Assembly: GCA_948567375.1 (NCBI GenBank)
Contig: OX419762.1
Span: forward strand, 27,533,465 to 27,597,464
Length of the DNA: 64,000 bases
Origin: Lunularia cruciata
Lineage: Eukaryota > Streptophyta > Marchantiopsida > Lunulariales > Lunulariaceae
Reading direction: 5' to 3'
Shown here: positions 1 through 11,210 of the stretch, piece after piece
How the letters are laid out: every line of letters starts with the position of its first letter
How positions within the stretch are numbered: the first letter of the stretch is position 1
Program-made: the position numbers and the translations under genes
Notes under the pieces: generated by a model
Told to the model about the DNA's origin: nothing
The model's input: the letters and a program-made list of their open reading frames with translations, nothing else
Databases searched by the model: none

Positions 1-1849
1 ACATATTATAGTCAATTTTACCCAATAGATGCCAATTTGAGATTGATACAAAATTGCACTCAAGCATTCCCAAACCTTCACAACAAAATTGATATACTAA
101 CCTTGGTGTGAAATGAGTGCAACTAATTTTCACATTATTGTTTGAGTTTGAGTGCATTTGAGTTCTTGTCTTCTTGGAGCTAGAGGAAGATCATGAGTTG
201 GAGGTAGCATGCATGTAGGGTCGTGGGCAAGATGCATGTGTTAAGAGAAGATTGCCAATAGCAACAACAATAAGTTGAGATACCAAGAATGAGCCAATGC
301 AAAACGCACTTGTGGTTGACTACGATTGGAGATTTCACCTCATTCTATGTTCTTGTGACTTGAGTTCTTGTGTTGAATGTTTTGTGTTAAAAATTTTTAC
401 ACCAAAGGTTCTTGTATCAAAAATACTTATTCTAATTGTTCTTCCATAGGGGGTTCTTGTACCAAAAATTCTTGTAGGGAAGAGTTCATGTACTAGAAGG
501 CTCATGTACCACATGTGATGGAGCTTTCAAAATAGCATATATCCTTTGATAGATTCTTATCCTATCTGCTCTTTGTCTTTTCATTTTTTGTTTATTTTTG
601 TGTGTGTTTGTTCTTGGTTGTGTTCCTTCTATAGCGTTAGTCTATGTTCTTCATGTATTACCTTCTAATTATGTCATATGATGTATCTCTTAGGTGTTAG
701 GAGATGTTTTACTCAAGTCTCTTATGATATTTTTGCTCCGTTCCTTAGCATGGGTCTACTCATTTGCCACGTCTTCTACTAGAGGAACCTACATTGGATG
801 ACATTCCTGTGGAGGACCTCCCACTCACTATCTCTTCAAATCCTCTCCCAATCTTTCCTCCTAGTGTTCCACCACCACCACCACTCCTCCCAAACTTCTA
901 CCCACCACTAATTGATATCCTCCTTCTAGTACCCTCAGCACCTCCTTGCATCCTACCTCACCAATGCCCTATGCAGTAATGCCTTGATTGCCCATGGGTA
1001 GGAGTAGGTTTGGCACAATATTGAGGATGATCTAGATGTTTACGGATGAGAACAAAGGCCACCTCTATGCCTATCCTCTTAGACCCACTTCATACTCCAA
1101 CTCTCTCACTACATGCAACCACGTACTCTTACTCCTAGCTCCATTCTTTGGATCTCCTTTAGGCTTCCTACCAAGCTTACCTCATCCATGTATGTATACT
1201 AGGATCACTATGCCTCTTCACCAACTAGTGGGCTCCACGCTTTCCATACTCCTACGTGCCATCTTGGCAGATCATCAAGAGAGAGATGTCTCTACTTGGA
1301 CTCTACTTGCTCTCTTCTTCTAATGGACTTTGCTCTTCCAACTCATGGGAGCGTATCTAGCCACCAAGAGACTACCTCTTAGATTCATCAATTTCTATTG
1401 GGTAATTAGCATGCTTTATAGGAGTAAACTATCCAACCCTAAGTGACTATTAGATGGATCATGGAGTCCCCATAACCTCATGCTCCACCTCTAGAGCACC
1501 ATTGTCTAAGTTGTGCCTTGATGTTAGGCCAAGTAGGGGAGTACTAGCAGGCACTATCACCCTCTAGACCAACAATTCTTCTCCGTAGATACATTATCAA
1601 CCTTACAAAATCTTCATCCATCAATTGCATATGACCTTCCTTCATTTATCCATGACTTCCACTCAAATGAGGAAATGAGTAAATGCTCCAGCTGATGAAG
1701 TCCTTTTTTTGCCTAGCCTTTACTCCACTCTCCATGTTTCTCAACAAGTGCTCCTTTAGGTTTAGTTTTTGAGCATTTATGGGATTGTCTCTCCCTAAAT
1801 ATGCCAAACTTAGGCTTTCTCCTTCTCTTTGCTTTTTGGCAACACATTG
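1..1849. other. AT-rich stretch, no assignable gene
   Basis: No family is recognisable here. A short open frame at 764-979 (+) encodes a proline-rich, low-complexity peptide and another at 1036-1323 (+) has no known motif; neither looks like a real gene. The stretch lies directly upstream of the non-LTR reverse transcriptase remnant and may be the decayed 5' part of that element, but I see no endonuclease motif or promoter to prove it. Confidence 0.4.
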
Positions 1850-2039
1850 CCTTAGGTTTGTGCCCTAGTTGCTGCTTGTTTGTTAGGTGCATGTTGTTTC
1901 ATGGCTCTATCCAAGGAGACTTTAGATGTTGACCCCATCGCCACTGGGGATGTTTTCTTATGGTTGGTCTCATGCACCATACGTCTATAGTTTTGTCATT
2001 CCTTTTCATCTTCTTTCTCTCCTCATCAGTATATGGTAG
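1850..2039 (+). pseudogene. Non-LTR-type reverse transcriptase remnant, upstream part
   Basis: In one frame around 1860-1990 the translation reads like the start of a reverse transcriptase domain of the non-LTR type, with DPIATGDVF near 1931 matching the usual RPIA(I/T)GEVFRRL block. A stop follows, then a short segment ending in HQYMV. At 2039 the frame is cut by Gypsy element E1 and resumes at 9321 on E1's far side with the next expected RT block. Together with 9316-11210 this is one ancient, dead gene. Identity rests on motif memory. Confidence 0.6.
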
Positions 2040-2569
2040 TGTAATTAGCTAGACATATTGTCTACAGGTGGAAATTGGCTTGGTAACATCTAGAAGGATA
2101 TTATCTATGATGGCCTAAGTAGCTCAAATAGAGGTATCACCAAAAGTATAATTTCACTAATAGTGCAAAGTAAAAAATACATGGAAAATTTTATTGCCAA
2201 TTTTGGAGGCCCAAATAGATGAATTAGGCCTAAAATGGAGAGAAATCCATCTCTTAGGAGAGAAGTCATTGTTTGTCTCATTGAGAGCTTTCCAATGGTA
2301 CTTCATCATGCTATTTTGAGCTTCTTATAGGAATATTCCCTAAACATTCCTTCCAATTAAACTTGTTTGACCAACCAAATAAGATAAGGATTGACATGTC
2401 ACCAATACATATATATGATTTAAGGGTGGAGTTTCATTCAAGAGGATCCTCTTTGTTATATAATAAAAGACAAGATGCTCCTTTGGAGCATCAGAGTATT
2501 GAGGGCTAAAGCTTTGTATTTCTTCTCTTGTGTTTCTCTTGGGTGTCCTCTTGTCATTGGAATATTATA
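2040..2569 (+). repeat. 5' LTR of E1
   Basis: Begins TGTAATTAGCTAG and ends ATTATA, where other family copies end ATTACA (a C-to-T change). A TATATAAT-like TATA box lies near 2457-2464 in the expected U3 position. It is about 60 bp shorter than the 3' LTR through small deletions. Confidence 0.85.
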
Positions 2570-2570
2570 A

Positions 2571-2580
2571 TGGTATCACA
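2571..2580 (+). other. Primer binding site of E1
   Basis: TGGTATCACA lies one base after the 5' LTR. It matches the start of the usual plant site complementary to initiator Met-tRNA (TGGTATCAGAGC). Copies in E2 and E4 read TGTTATCAAAG and TGGTATCAAG at the same place. Confidence 0.75.
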
Positions 2581-3412
2581 ACAAGTGTTTTAATAAAAGA
2601 GAGTGGATCAACCCTCTTGGAGGAACACATACTACTGAGCTTGAGTAATTTTGAGGAGAAAAATGCAATGCAATTGATAGACTGGGGTAGTTTTAGAAAG
2701 AGGATGGAATGAAGGCTCTTGGAAGACAATTTCCTACACTCCACTTTTTATTCTTGAATCTTTTTCACATCAAGATAATGTACATCCAACATGAGCAAGT
2801 GAGAGTATACCTAGTTTACCATTTTGGAATAGAGTTCATAGACATAGTGATGAATTCATCAAACTTGATGATTCTACCTATGGTGATATATGATAGAGAG
2901 TGGGATTTGAAAATAAACATTCTATTATGATGTAATGGATCTAAATATCCCAAATCCTCTCTTTTTCAACACTCAAGTAGAAATCCATTATGTGGTTAGG
3001 CCAAAAGTGATGTTTAGGGATTTTGTAGTCTACAATTTTGATAAGGAATATTATCAATAAGTGATAGCCTCTAAGGTCCCAATGGTAGTCCCAAAAGTGA
3101 GTGCCTCCTCATGAGTGATTATATTAATCCTCTATTGAAGTAGAAAGTAGTGATTGAGTGTTTGTCGTGTGTACAAATCATGGAGCTGCAATTGCAAGAT
3201 TTGATGCAAGAAATGCAAGGGATGTTAAACTAGTTTCAAGAGATGAAGATGAAATAGAGGCATTGCAAGTCAAGTACATATCTTGAGGGACAATTAGGTA
3301 ATGCAAGAAAGGGAACCATCCCAAAATCCACTACCAGCGGTTGAAGTACCTTGAGAGTCATTGTAAAAGATCAAGACCGAGGAGAGAAATAGGAGAATGG
3401 AAGATCACATTG

Positions 3413-4157
3413 TGTAATGCTCCAAGGACAAGAGAAGAGAGAAAACACAGATTTCACACTCAAACATTTGATGCCCCAAAGAAGTACCTTCTCTTTATTA
3501 TATAGACAAAGAGGATCTCCTCCAAGGAAGCTCCACCATAGGATTAGGAACACAAATAGATGACATGTCAGCAAGCTCCACCGTTGGATTACTTACTTGG
3601 ATGGGTGACATGTCTGGTCTAGGTCCTATCTGGTTGGTCAAACAAGCTTTGACCAAAGGGAATCTTTTAGGGAATCTTCCTATAGGAATCTCAGAATCAC
3701 ATGAGTAAAGTACCATTGGAAAGCTCTCAACGAGACAAAGTAAAGGAGAAGGAAGGCCAGCCATTCCTTTGTTAGGAAGGGGGGGAGGATGTGCACATTT
3801 TTGAGGCCTAATTCATCTGTTTAGGCTTCCAAAATTGCCTTCAAAGAATTCAGGCATATTTCAATTCCTACTCTATTAGTAGAAGTCCCCTTTTGGTGAT
3901 ACCTCTTTCTGATCTGTTTAGTCCATCATGTGTAACATCCTTCTAGATGTTACAAAACTAATTCTCACCTTTAAATCATATGTCTAGCTATTGGTTCTAA
4001 GGTTCTCAAGTCTATTTTGGTTTTTGCTCTATTAGTAGAAGTATTATTTTGGTTATACTTCTATCTGATCTATTTTGACCATCATGTATAACATCATTCT
4101 AGATGTTACCAAACCAAATTTCACATCTCGATCATATGGCTAGCTCTTGGTATTACA
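3413..4157 (-). repeat. Solo LTR nested in E1 gag, with internal duplication
   Basis: An inverted copy of the family LTR: the plus strand starts TGTAATGCTCCAAGGACAAG and ends GGTATTACA. The 5-bp flanks are identical, CATTG at 3408-3412 and CATTG at 4158-4162, a clean target duplication. At 745 bp it is longer than its relatives because a U3 block of about 150 bp occurs twice (around 3870-4000 and 4020-4157). No internal region is present, as expected after LTR-LTR recombination. Confidence 0.85.
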
Positions 4158-4560
4158 CATTGACACACTTGAGTGTGTGAAAATTCAAATGCCTAGCATG
4201 AGCTTTGGCTCTTGTATTTATAGGGAGCATACAAGGCTCTTGAGAAGCTTCCTTGAGATGCTTTCATGGAATGCAAGCCATGTTAACCGGTAAGTTTCTC
4301 AAGAAGCTTCCTTCTTGAAGCCATCTACTTGGCATACAAACTAAGCTGGTTGGAAGCTTCTAGAAGCTTCTTTCTAGAAACTTCCTACTTGGGGTGCAAG
4401 CTAAGCTAGTGGGAAGCTTCACAAGAAGCTTCCTAGATACTTCTAGAATATTCTAGGTTGATTTGACCTATTCATTACCTTGTTAGCCTTGATTAAATTT
4501 GTTACTAAACTCCATATTGTTACAATCATTTATGTCAATATCACTAATCTTGGTCAACAA
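4158..4560. repeat. Unassigned insert rich in GAAGCTTC palindromes
   Basis: This stretch has no counterpart at the equivalent place in E2. It carries at least six copies of the core AAGCTTC in about 220 bp, flanked by repeats such as CTTCTAGAAGCTTC, and a TATA-like GTATTTATAG near 4214. It could be an LTR or terminal part of another transposon family. The ends could not be placed exactly because the solo LTR inserted beside or inside it. Confidence 0.45.
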
Positions 4561-4760
4561 TGAAGCGACATTGTTACTATGGATGAAAAAGATGTGCAAT
4601 ATTAAGCCTTACAAGGGACAATGTTCCATAAGAGTAGTGGAAAACTAGATTTCAAGAATGAATTGATACTATTGATTATTTATAATTGAAATATTACCAA
4701 TAAATGTACCTCATAGCCTCATTGGCTCAAAGTAGAAAGTAAAAGTAGGGGAGGAAGAGG

Positions 4761-7475
4761 ATGAGTGTGCAAAGGTTGAAGAAGAAAAATTCACAATTGG
4801 TTGTTGTAAATGGAGTCCTAGAAGGCAATCAAGTGAGAGTATTGATAGATCCTAGAGCAATAAATAATTTCTTGTCTTGCTCTATTGCAATAAGGTTGGA
4901 GATGGAACTAAAGAAGGATGAGAATGAAGAAATAGAGTTACCTAATGTTCAAACATAGAGGATTGAGTCATTAACTAGAAAGATAACACTCTTTATCAAA
5001 GAGTATTATGAAGAAATTGAGTGGCAAGTGATACAATTAGCTTGTTACAACATAATCTTAGGCATGCCATGGATGGAGCACTACAAACTCATGGTCAATT
5101 GGAAAAAGAAAGTAGTGAGAATTAGCCAATGGAAGATTATTGGAGTTAAGAAAGATCACAAAGGCAAGAATTGCCTTGCTTTGTCATAGGTACAATAATT
5201 ATTGGTAAGACAAATAAATGTTCATGGGTCTCATAAGAGAAGTCCAGAGTGCACAACTTGATAGAAAAATTCTTGAGAACTTGAAAGATTTGGTTAATGA
5301 GTTTCAAGATGTCTTTTTGGATGATTTACTTGTCGGATTATCACCAAAAAAGAGAATAGATCATAAAATCAAGATATTCTTGGGAAGACACCTCCTTGTA
5401 AGACCCCATATCAACTATCACCGTATGAGTTGGAGGAGTGTAAGGCTCAAGTCAAGAAGATACTATACAAAGGGTTTATCCTACCCACTATATCATCATA
5501 TGGGGCTCCTATCTTGTTTGTGAAGAAGAAGGATAGTACAATACGCATGTGCATCAACTATCAGGGCCTAAATCAACAAATGGTGAAGAACAAATACCCA
5601 TTACACCAAATGGATGACTTGTTTGATCAACTCAATGGGGAAAACACTTCACCAAACTTGATGTATAGAGTGGTTGTAACCAAATCAAGATCATGGAGAA
5701 AGACATACACAAAATTGTCTTTCAAACAAGAGATGGTCACTTTGAGTATCAAGTGATACCATTTGGCCTCACCAACATACTAGCCATCATGAGTTTGATG
5801 AGCAAAATTATTGTCTATACTTATATAGATCTATTATCATTTTCCTTGATGATATCTTAGTCTACAACAAGACAATGATAGAGCATAAGTAACATCTACG
5901 ACAAGTCTTCCAAATTTTGCAATAAAATCAATTGTATACCAAAATTTCAAAGTGTGAGTTTGGCAAGTTTGAAGTAGACTACTTGGGGCATAGAGTAAGT
6001 GTAGAAGGTATCAAAGTTTTAAGAAATAATATAGAGGTCAATAAGAAATGGAATGCTCTAGAAGATCAGACTCAACTCAAGAGTTTCTTGGGATTGATAG
6101 GGTTCTATCATCAATTTCTCAAGGACTTCTCCAAGGTCACACAACCTTTAATGACACTATTTGGCAAGTGGAAGAAATAGATGGGAGGAATTGCACAAGA
6201 ATTGGCCTTCAAGAATTAAAAGATGTATTACTACATGCACCGATCTTGAAATGATATGACCTAAAGTGTCCAATCAAGCTAGCTATAAATGCATCAAGCA
6301 CTACAATAGGAGCAGTCTTACAATATGAATGGAATGACAAATAACACCTAGTTGCATATTTCTCTCAAAAGCTATTATTGGCAAAATGAAACTATCATAC
6401 ATTTGAATGAGAAGAGTTGACTAGTGTCCTTACAATTAAGAATTGGAAGCACTAACTTGGCAAGAAGACATTTGTAGTGGAGATAGACCACAAAATTTAG
6501 TCTACCTCTTGATATAGAAAGATCTATCTTGTTAGTAGATTTGGTGGGCAAAGTAAGATCAACTTGATGATCACATATATGAAAGGCAAGAAGCAACTTG
6601 TAGATTCATTCACCCAAATGCCTATGGCAAATAAATTGGAGTAGAGATTGAGATGAATCTAGAATTTTGGCCAAGGATTCTTACTGCTATAAAAATTGAC
6701 CCATAGATTGTAAGAGCTCAATCATCCAAAGGTATAATCAATACCCAAGGACTCACCTTTTGTGATGGCAAGTTATGGATCTTAGATGCACTAGACCTAA
6801 GAACCACCATCCTAGCAAAATGTCATGATTCTACCATTGTAGGTTATGTTGGAGTGGACAAAACCTTAGATGCAGTCAAATGCCATTACTATTAGCCCAA
6901 GATGGCCAACAATCTATTGGAGTATGTTCAAAACTGTCTACTTATCAACAAAATAAGACCTCTAATCAAGCTTCCATAGGACTCCTTCAATCCCTCTCTA
7001 CTCTTACACAACATTGGGAACAAGTTAGCATGGATCTAGTTTGTGAATTGCTTAGGACCACTTTAGGGTTTGATTCTATTGTAGTCTCTATAGACCAACT
7101 CAACAAAATGATTCATGTGCGTACTATGACCAAGGAAGTGACTACTCCACAATTAGCTCAATTGTACTTAGCTACAATCTTTTCTCACCATGGTTTGTCT
7201 TGAATGCTCATCATTGATCATGGCACTCAATTCATTAGTTTTTTTTGGAGAACACTCTTTGGTGTCTTTAAAACCAAACTAGCCATGTCCACAACATACC
7301 ATCCACAAACCAATGGACAAACATAGTGGGTTAATTGCACTATTGAGAAAATGCTCTAAGGCTTCACCTTAGATGAGAAAGAAAGGTGAGACACCTTACT
7401 TCCATTGGTGGAATTTGCCTACAATGATTCAATGAATGCATCTACATAGGTCACACCATTCTTCCTCATGTATAG
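4761..7475 (+). pseudogene. pol remnant of E1: protease, RT, RNase H, integrase
   Basis: Protease: around 4830-4890 a retroviral-type aspartic site reads VLIDPRAINNFLS, where the family has D-(S/P)-G-A-T; the glycine is lost. RT: 5430-5760 carries the [15 protein letters not shown] and [13 protein letters not shown] blocks and FLDDILVY near 5840 (catalytic DD). Tether and RNase H: KCEFGKFEVDYLGHRV at about 5950 and a decayed IGAVLQYEW near 6310. Integrase: 6700-7475 carries MDLVCELLRTTLGFDSIVV and IFSHHGLS. Stops separate all of these. Integrase is cut at 7480 by a solo LTR and resumes at 8086. Confidence 0.85.
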
Positions 7476-7480
7476 AGAGT

Positions 7481-8080
7481 TGTAATACCAATAGCTACGC
7501 ATATTATCTAGAGATGAAAATTGGCTTAGTAACATCTAGAAGGATGTTACCTATTAAGTTTGATTGACCAAGTAGATAAAATAGAGGTGTCACTGAAAGA
7601 GTACTTTTATTACTAGTGTAGAAGTTGAAAATAGCCAAAAAAAAACTTTAGAACCAATTTTGAAGGCCTAAACGGATCAATTCAGGCCTTGAAAATGGAG
7701 ACATTCCCCTCCACTTTGTGAGAAAAGGCTTGCATTCTCCCCTCATTGTCTGTTGTCTCATCAAGAGCTTTCCAACAATACCTCACCCATGCAATTTTGA
7801 GTTTCCTATAGAAAGATTCCCTAAAGATTCCTTGTTTGACAACTAGATAGGACAAAGACCAACATGTCACCCATCCATGTAACTAATCTAAAGGTGGAGC
7901 TTGTTGACATGTCACCAATCCGTGTATCTAATCCATGGGTAGAGTTTCCTTTGAGGGGATCCTCTTTGCTATATAAGAAAGAGAAGGTGCTCCTTTGAGG
8001 CATTGGAGTATTGAGTATGAAGCTTGTGTTTTCTCTCTTGTATCTCTCTTGGAGAGCTTTATTGTCCTTGGAGTATTACA
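7481..8080 (+). repeat. Solo LTR nested in E1 integrase
   Basis: A complete 600-bp family LTR from TGTAATACC to GTATTACA. The flanks AGAGT (7476-7480) and AGAGC (8081-8085) are a 5-bp duplication with one C/T difference. The integrase/C-terminal sequence of E1 joins across it when compared with the uninterrupted copy in E2 near 46050, so it entered after E1. Confidence 0.9.
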
Positions 8081-8085
8081 AGAGC

Positions 8086-8660
8086 ACCTTTTCACAACTT
8101 CAAGCTTGGTAAAGATCTGCTCAATGGCTACAAAGGTTGACGTTGTCAACACTTTTTTTTTTAGAATCCAACAAGGTGTGCAGAACTCCAAGCATAGGTT
8201 GCAAATCACCCAAAATTGATAGAAGTAGTTTGCAAATGCACAACATAGGTACATGGAGTTCAACATTGGGGATCAAGTCTGGCTATCCACAACCAACCTC
8301 ATGATAGTTGGCCCTTGAAAGCTCAAACCTTGTTTTATTGGGCCCTTTCCCATCCTTCATCTAATTGGCATAATGGCCTATAACTTCAAGCTACCATCAC
8401 ACATGAATATCCATCTAGTGTTCCATGTTTCCTTATTACATATATATGCATCCCGACTACCCCGCTTTCCCTCCATACAAGAAGTTAGACCTTGTACAAC
8501 ACTCATTGATGGCATGGGGGAATTTGAAGTCAAATGCATTCTCCAAAAATGCAGTTGTGGTACCCACCATCCGCATGTGGAATATCTTGTATATTGGAAA
8601 GGTTACTCATTGCATGAGCAACATGGGAGCCAACAACCAACTTGACCCATGCATCGGTGT
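8086..8660 (+). pseudogene. E1 integrase C-terminus and chromodomain
   Basis: The segment after the solo LTR continues the integrase tail and ends in a chromodomain at about 8515-8660, with EVKCILQKC, then VEYLVYWKGY and a W-to-G decayed final block. In chromoviruses this domain binds modified histones and directs integration to heterochromatin. The frame shifts at about 8620, so the end is read in a second frame. Confidence 0.8.
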
Positions 8661-8708
8661 TAGTGCAATCTTTTGATCAACAACTTCACAACAAGGACAT
8701 TATGTCTT

Positions 8709-8721
8709 AAAAAGGAGGAGG
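8709..8721 (+). other. Polypurine tract of E1
   Basis: AAAAAGGAGGAGG followed by TTT directly precedes the 3' LTR. This is the usual plus-strand primer of LTR retroelements. The equivalent tract is AAAAGGGAGAGG in E2 and is seen inverted in E3 and E4. Confidence 0.8.
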
Positions 8722-8724
8722 TTT

Positions 8725-9315
8725 TGTAGTATCATTAGCTAGACATATATCAAGTGGTGGAAATTGGCTTGGTAACATTTGGAAGGATGTTATATATGAT
8801 GGTCTAAGCAGATCAATAGAGGTGTCACCAAAAGAGTACTTCCACTAATAAAGTAGAGATTAAAAACACCTTGAAAACTTTAGAGCTAATTTTGGAGGCC
8901 TAAATGGATGAATTATGCCTTGAAATTACACATTCTTAGATTTTTTACAGAATGTATTACCTTCTCCCTTCATATTTATCTCATTAAGAGCTTTCCAATG
9001 ATACCTTATCCATGCTATTTTAAGCTTCCTATAGGAAGATCCCCTAAAAATTCCTTCTAGTCAAACTTGTGTGACCAACTAGATAGGACAAGGACCAACA
9101 TGTCATCCATCCATGTAACAAATCTAAAGGTGGAGCTCATTGACATGTCACCAATCCATATATATGATCCAAGGTGGAGCTTCCTTTGAGTGGATCTTCT
9201 TTGCTATGTAATAAAGATAAGGTACTCCTTTGAGGCATCAAAGTATTGAGGGTTGAAGCTTTGTGTTTCTTTTCTTTTGTTCTCTTGAGGGTTCTCTTAT
9301 CCTCAGAACATTACA
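8725..9315 (+). repeat. 3' LTR of E1
   Basis: 591 bp, starting TGTAGTATCATTAGCTAG and ending ACATTACA. It has clearly diverged from the 5' LTR (indels plus many transitions), which points to an old insertion. Confidence 0.88.
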
Positions 9316-11210
9316 AGTAGCCAGTTCTGAGATGGTTATCATGGGCATTAGAGCTTCCTTGGACCTCCACCCTGATTGGATGGTTTTCCAACTGGATGTC
9401 TCAAATGCATTCAATACCATTTCTTGTCAAGCTTTGTTTTGGGCTCTTTGTTTGGCAAGGGATCAGATCCCTTCCCTTATTCCTTTGGTGAATACTATCT
9501 ATGGTATTGAGATATTGTTGTTGTACAAACACTATACTAACACATGAGAGTTCACTTTAATGGCACTGGTGGAGAGTACATGCCAAGGTGATCCTTTGGA
9601 TGGGCCATTATTTGCCATAACTCACTACATAACTTTGCATGAGGTTGCATCAGCCTTTCCCACTTGCCTTTTTCTATCCCTATCAAATGATACCCACATT
9701 TGGGGCCCCATGGAGGACGTAGTTTATGTAGTGTAAGCTTTCACACTTAGTTTGGACTCCTTGGGTTTACAAGTTTAGATTTGTAAATGCAAGGTCTGGA
9801 GCCTCCACATAGTCCTCTCCTCCTCTGACGTCTCACCAGATTCTAGTTCCCAATAGGAGGCTTGAGAGTATTGGGCTCCATTCTCAAAGAGGAGGCATTT
9901 TGTAGCTCCTTTCTCTTGGACACTTTGATTCAAGCTATTGCCCATGCTCATCTCCTCCCCTCAGCTAGGGAACACACAAGTGACCTACTCCCTCCTTTTG
10001 AGATGTTATGTCCCAAGAGCACATGTCCTATTTGGCATATACATATCTCTCACAAAGGTACTCCTACCACATTTATGGTTTTTTTTATAGTACCTTGTGG
10101 CATATCTCTCACACTCTTAAGATGATGCATACTCTCATAGTTATGAGATGATTGTGTCGATCATAAATAGCTCTTCATGTAATCATGGGAGGATGTTGTA
10201 TCATATCACAAGAGGCTATTGCACCAACAACTTACCTTGGAGCATGGGCACTAGTGGCCCCCTTGTTGGCAGATAGGTTATTACATGAGGGTTGCCCTTT
10301 TTTTATTGCCATCTATTATGACAATAGATTCAAGGACCTATGATTTCCAAATATCTCTTTGGTTAGCTCGGGATCTATTGCTAGACCCCAACAGTCCCCC
10401 CTTTGTAGACTATGTATCTCTAGATTCTAGGAAGTTTCACATGGAGCTCAATGAACATATACACACTCACACCCTTTCTAGCATCCTCACTCATGCACCT
10501 TTACTTGATAGAGCTACGATCCTTTCTTGCAGTGGGAAGGGCGTGGGAGCTTGGCTTCATGCCTCCTCTTTGTTTGCGGACTTTCAATTCACATCAAAGG
10601 AGTTCACCATGGCCCTTCGTCTTATGCTAGGCCTACCACATCCATCATAGGCTTACTAGACCACTGCCACTGTGATTCTTCATTGGATGTTAAGGGTATA
10701 CATCTCCTAAGATGTGCTATAGGAGGTAAGCCTACTAGGGTCCATGATGCATTTGGGAATGCGGTGGCCCAGATTCTATGATCTACACACTCATAGGTTC
10801 CAATTGAGCGATGGATGGTCCTATCAGTCCCACTATACCGGATAGTGCACATAGATATTATCACCTTCAAAGATGGCTGATGTACATTGTATGATGTGGT
10901 GGTGGCGAATCCACTTAGACCAAAGTCTTTGGCACGAGCTAGCATCCAAGCAAGAGCTGCAACGATCATCGCCACTAGGGAGAAGGAGGACCATTATGCC
11001 ACATGGCTTTCCTCCAACTCTGTCCCCTTAGCAATGGAGCTTTTTGGCCACTTTCATCATTAGTTTGATGGTCTCCTTTGTGAGGCGGCACTGAGCTCAC
11101 TACAAAGGAGAGGCACTTTGACTTTCTTACACACCATATTTACCTCATATTTTTTACAAAAGGTCTTTATCGCCCTACAAGATCACAAGCTGTGAGTCTT
11201 AATCAACAAG
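9316..11210 (+). pseudogene. Non-LTR-type reverse transcriptase remnant, downstream part
   Basis: RT blocks run in order: FQLDVSNAFNTISC near 9390, a QGDPL...GPLFA block near 9580-9620 and a decayed ADDTHI motif (SLSNDTHIWGP) near 9690-9710, in which the first catalytic Asp reads Asn. Downstream, 10530-10640 reads GVGAWL and ALRLMLGLP, then a C-x-C...H...C cluster near 10660-10720 (LLRCAIGGKP) and a conserved-looking segment to about 11100 that may be a restriction-like endonuclease. That C-terminal layout would suit an early-branching, R2-like non-LTR clade, but this is inference. Frames change at least five times; the gene is dead. Confidence 0.65.

Larger units (their letters stand above)
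2600..4760 (+). pseudogene. gag remnant of E1
   Basis: This is the gag position between the primer site and the protease. Frames at 2530-2712 and 2709-2930 match the same region of E2 (40367-40776) at DNA level, including the segment around ATGGATCTAAAT near 2935, which also occurs at the gag start of E4. The frame is broken repeatedly and interrupted by a solo LTR (3413-4157) and a second insertion (4158-4560). Confidence 0.55.
2040..9315 (+). mobile_element. Gypsy element E1, full length but dead (chromovirus)
   Basis: A complete Ty3/Gypsy element is bounded by LTRs at 2040-2569 and 8725-9315. A Met-tRNA-like primer site follows the 5' LTR and a purine tract precedes the 3' LTR. The 5-bp flanks are GGTAG (2035-2039) and AGTAG (9316-9320), a target duplication with one G/A difference. 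Inside are gag remnants, aspartic protease, RT, RNase H, integrase and a chromodomain, the order of Gypsy chromoviruses. Two LTRs of the same family are nested in it (3413-4157 and 7481-8080), plus an unrelated insert (4158-4560). Many stops and frameshifts mean no product can be made. It sits inside the non-LTR RT remnant. Confidence 0.9.

Noticed and set aside
764-979. Proline-rich frame
   Set aside because: Low-complexity translation of CT-rich DNA, no start context or family.
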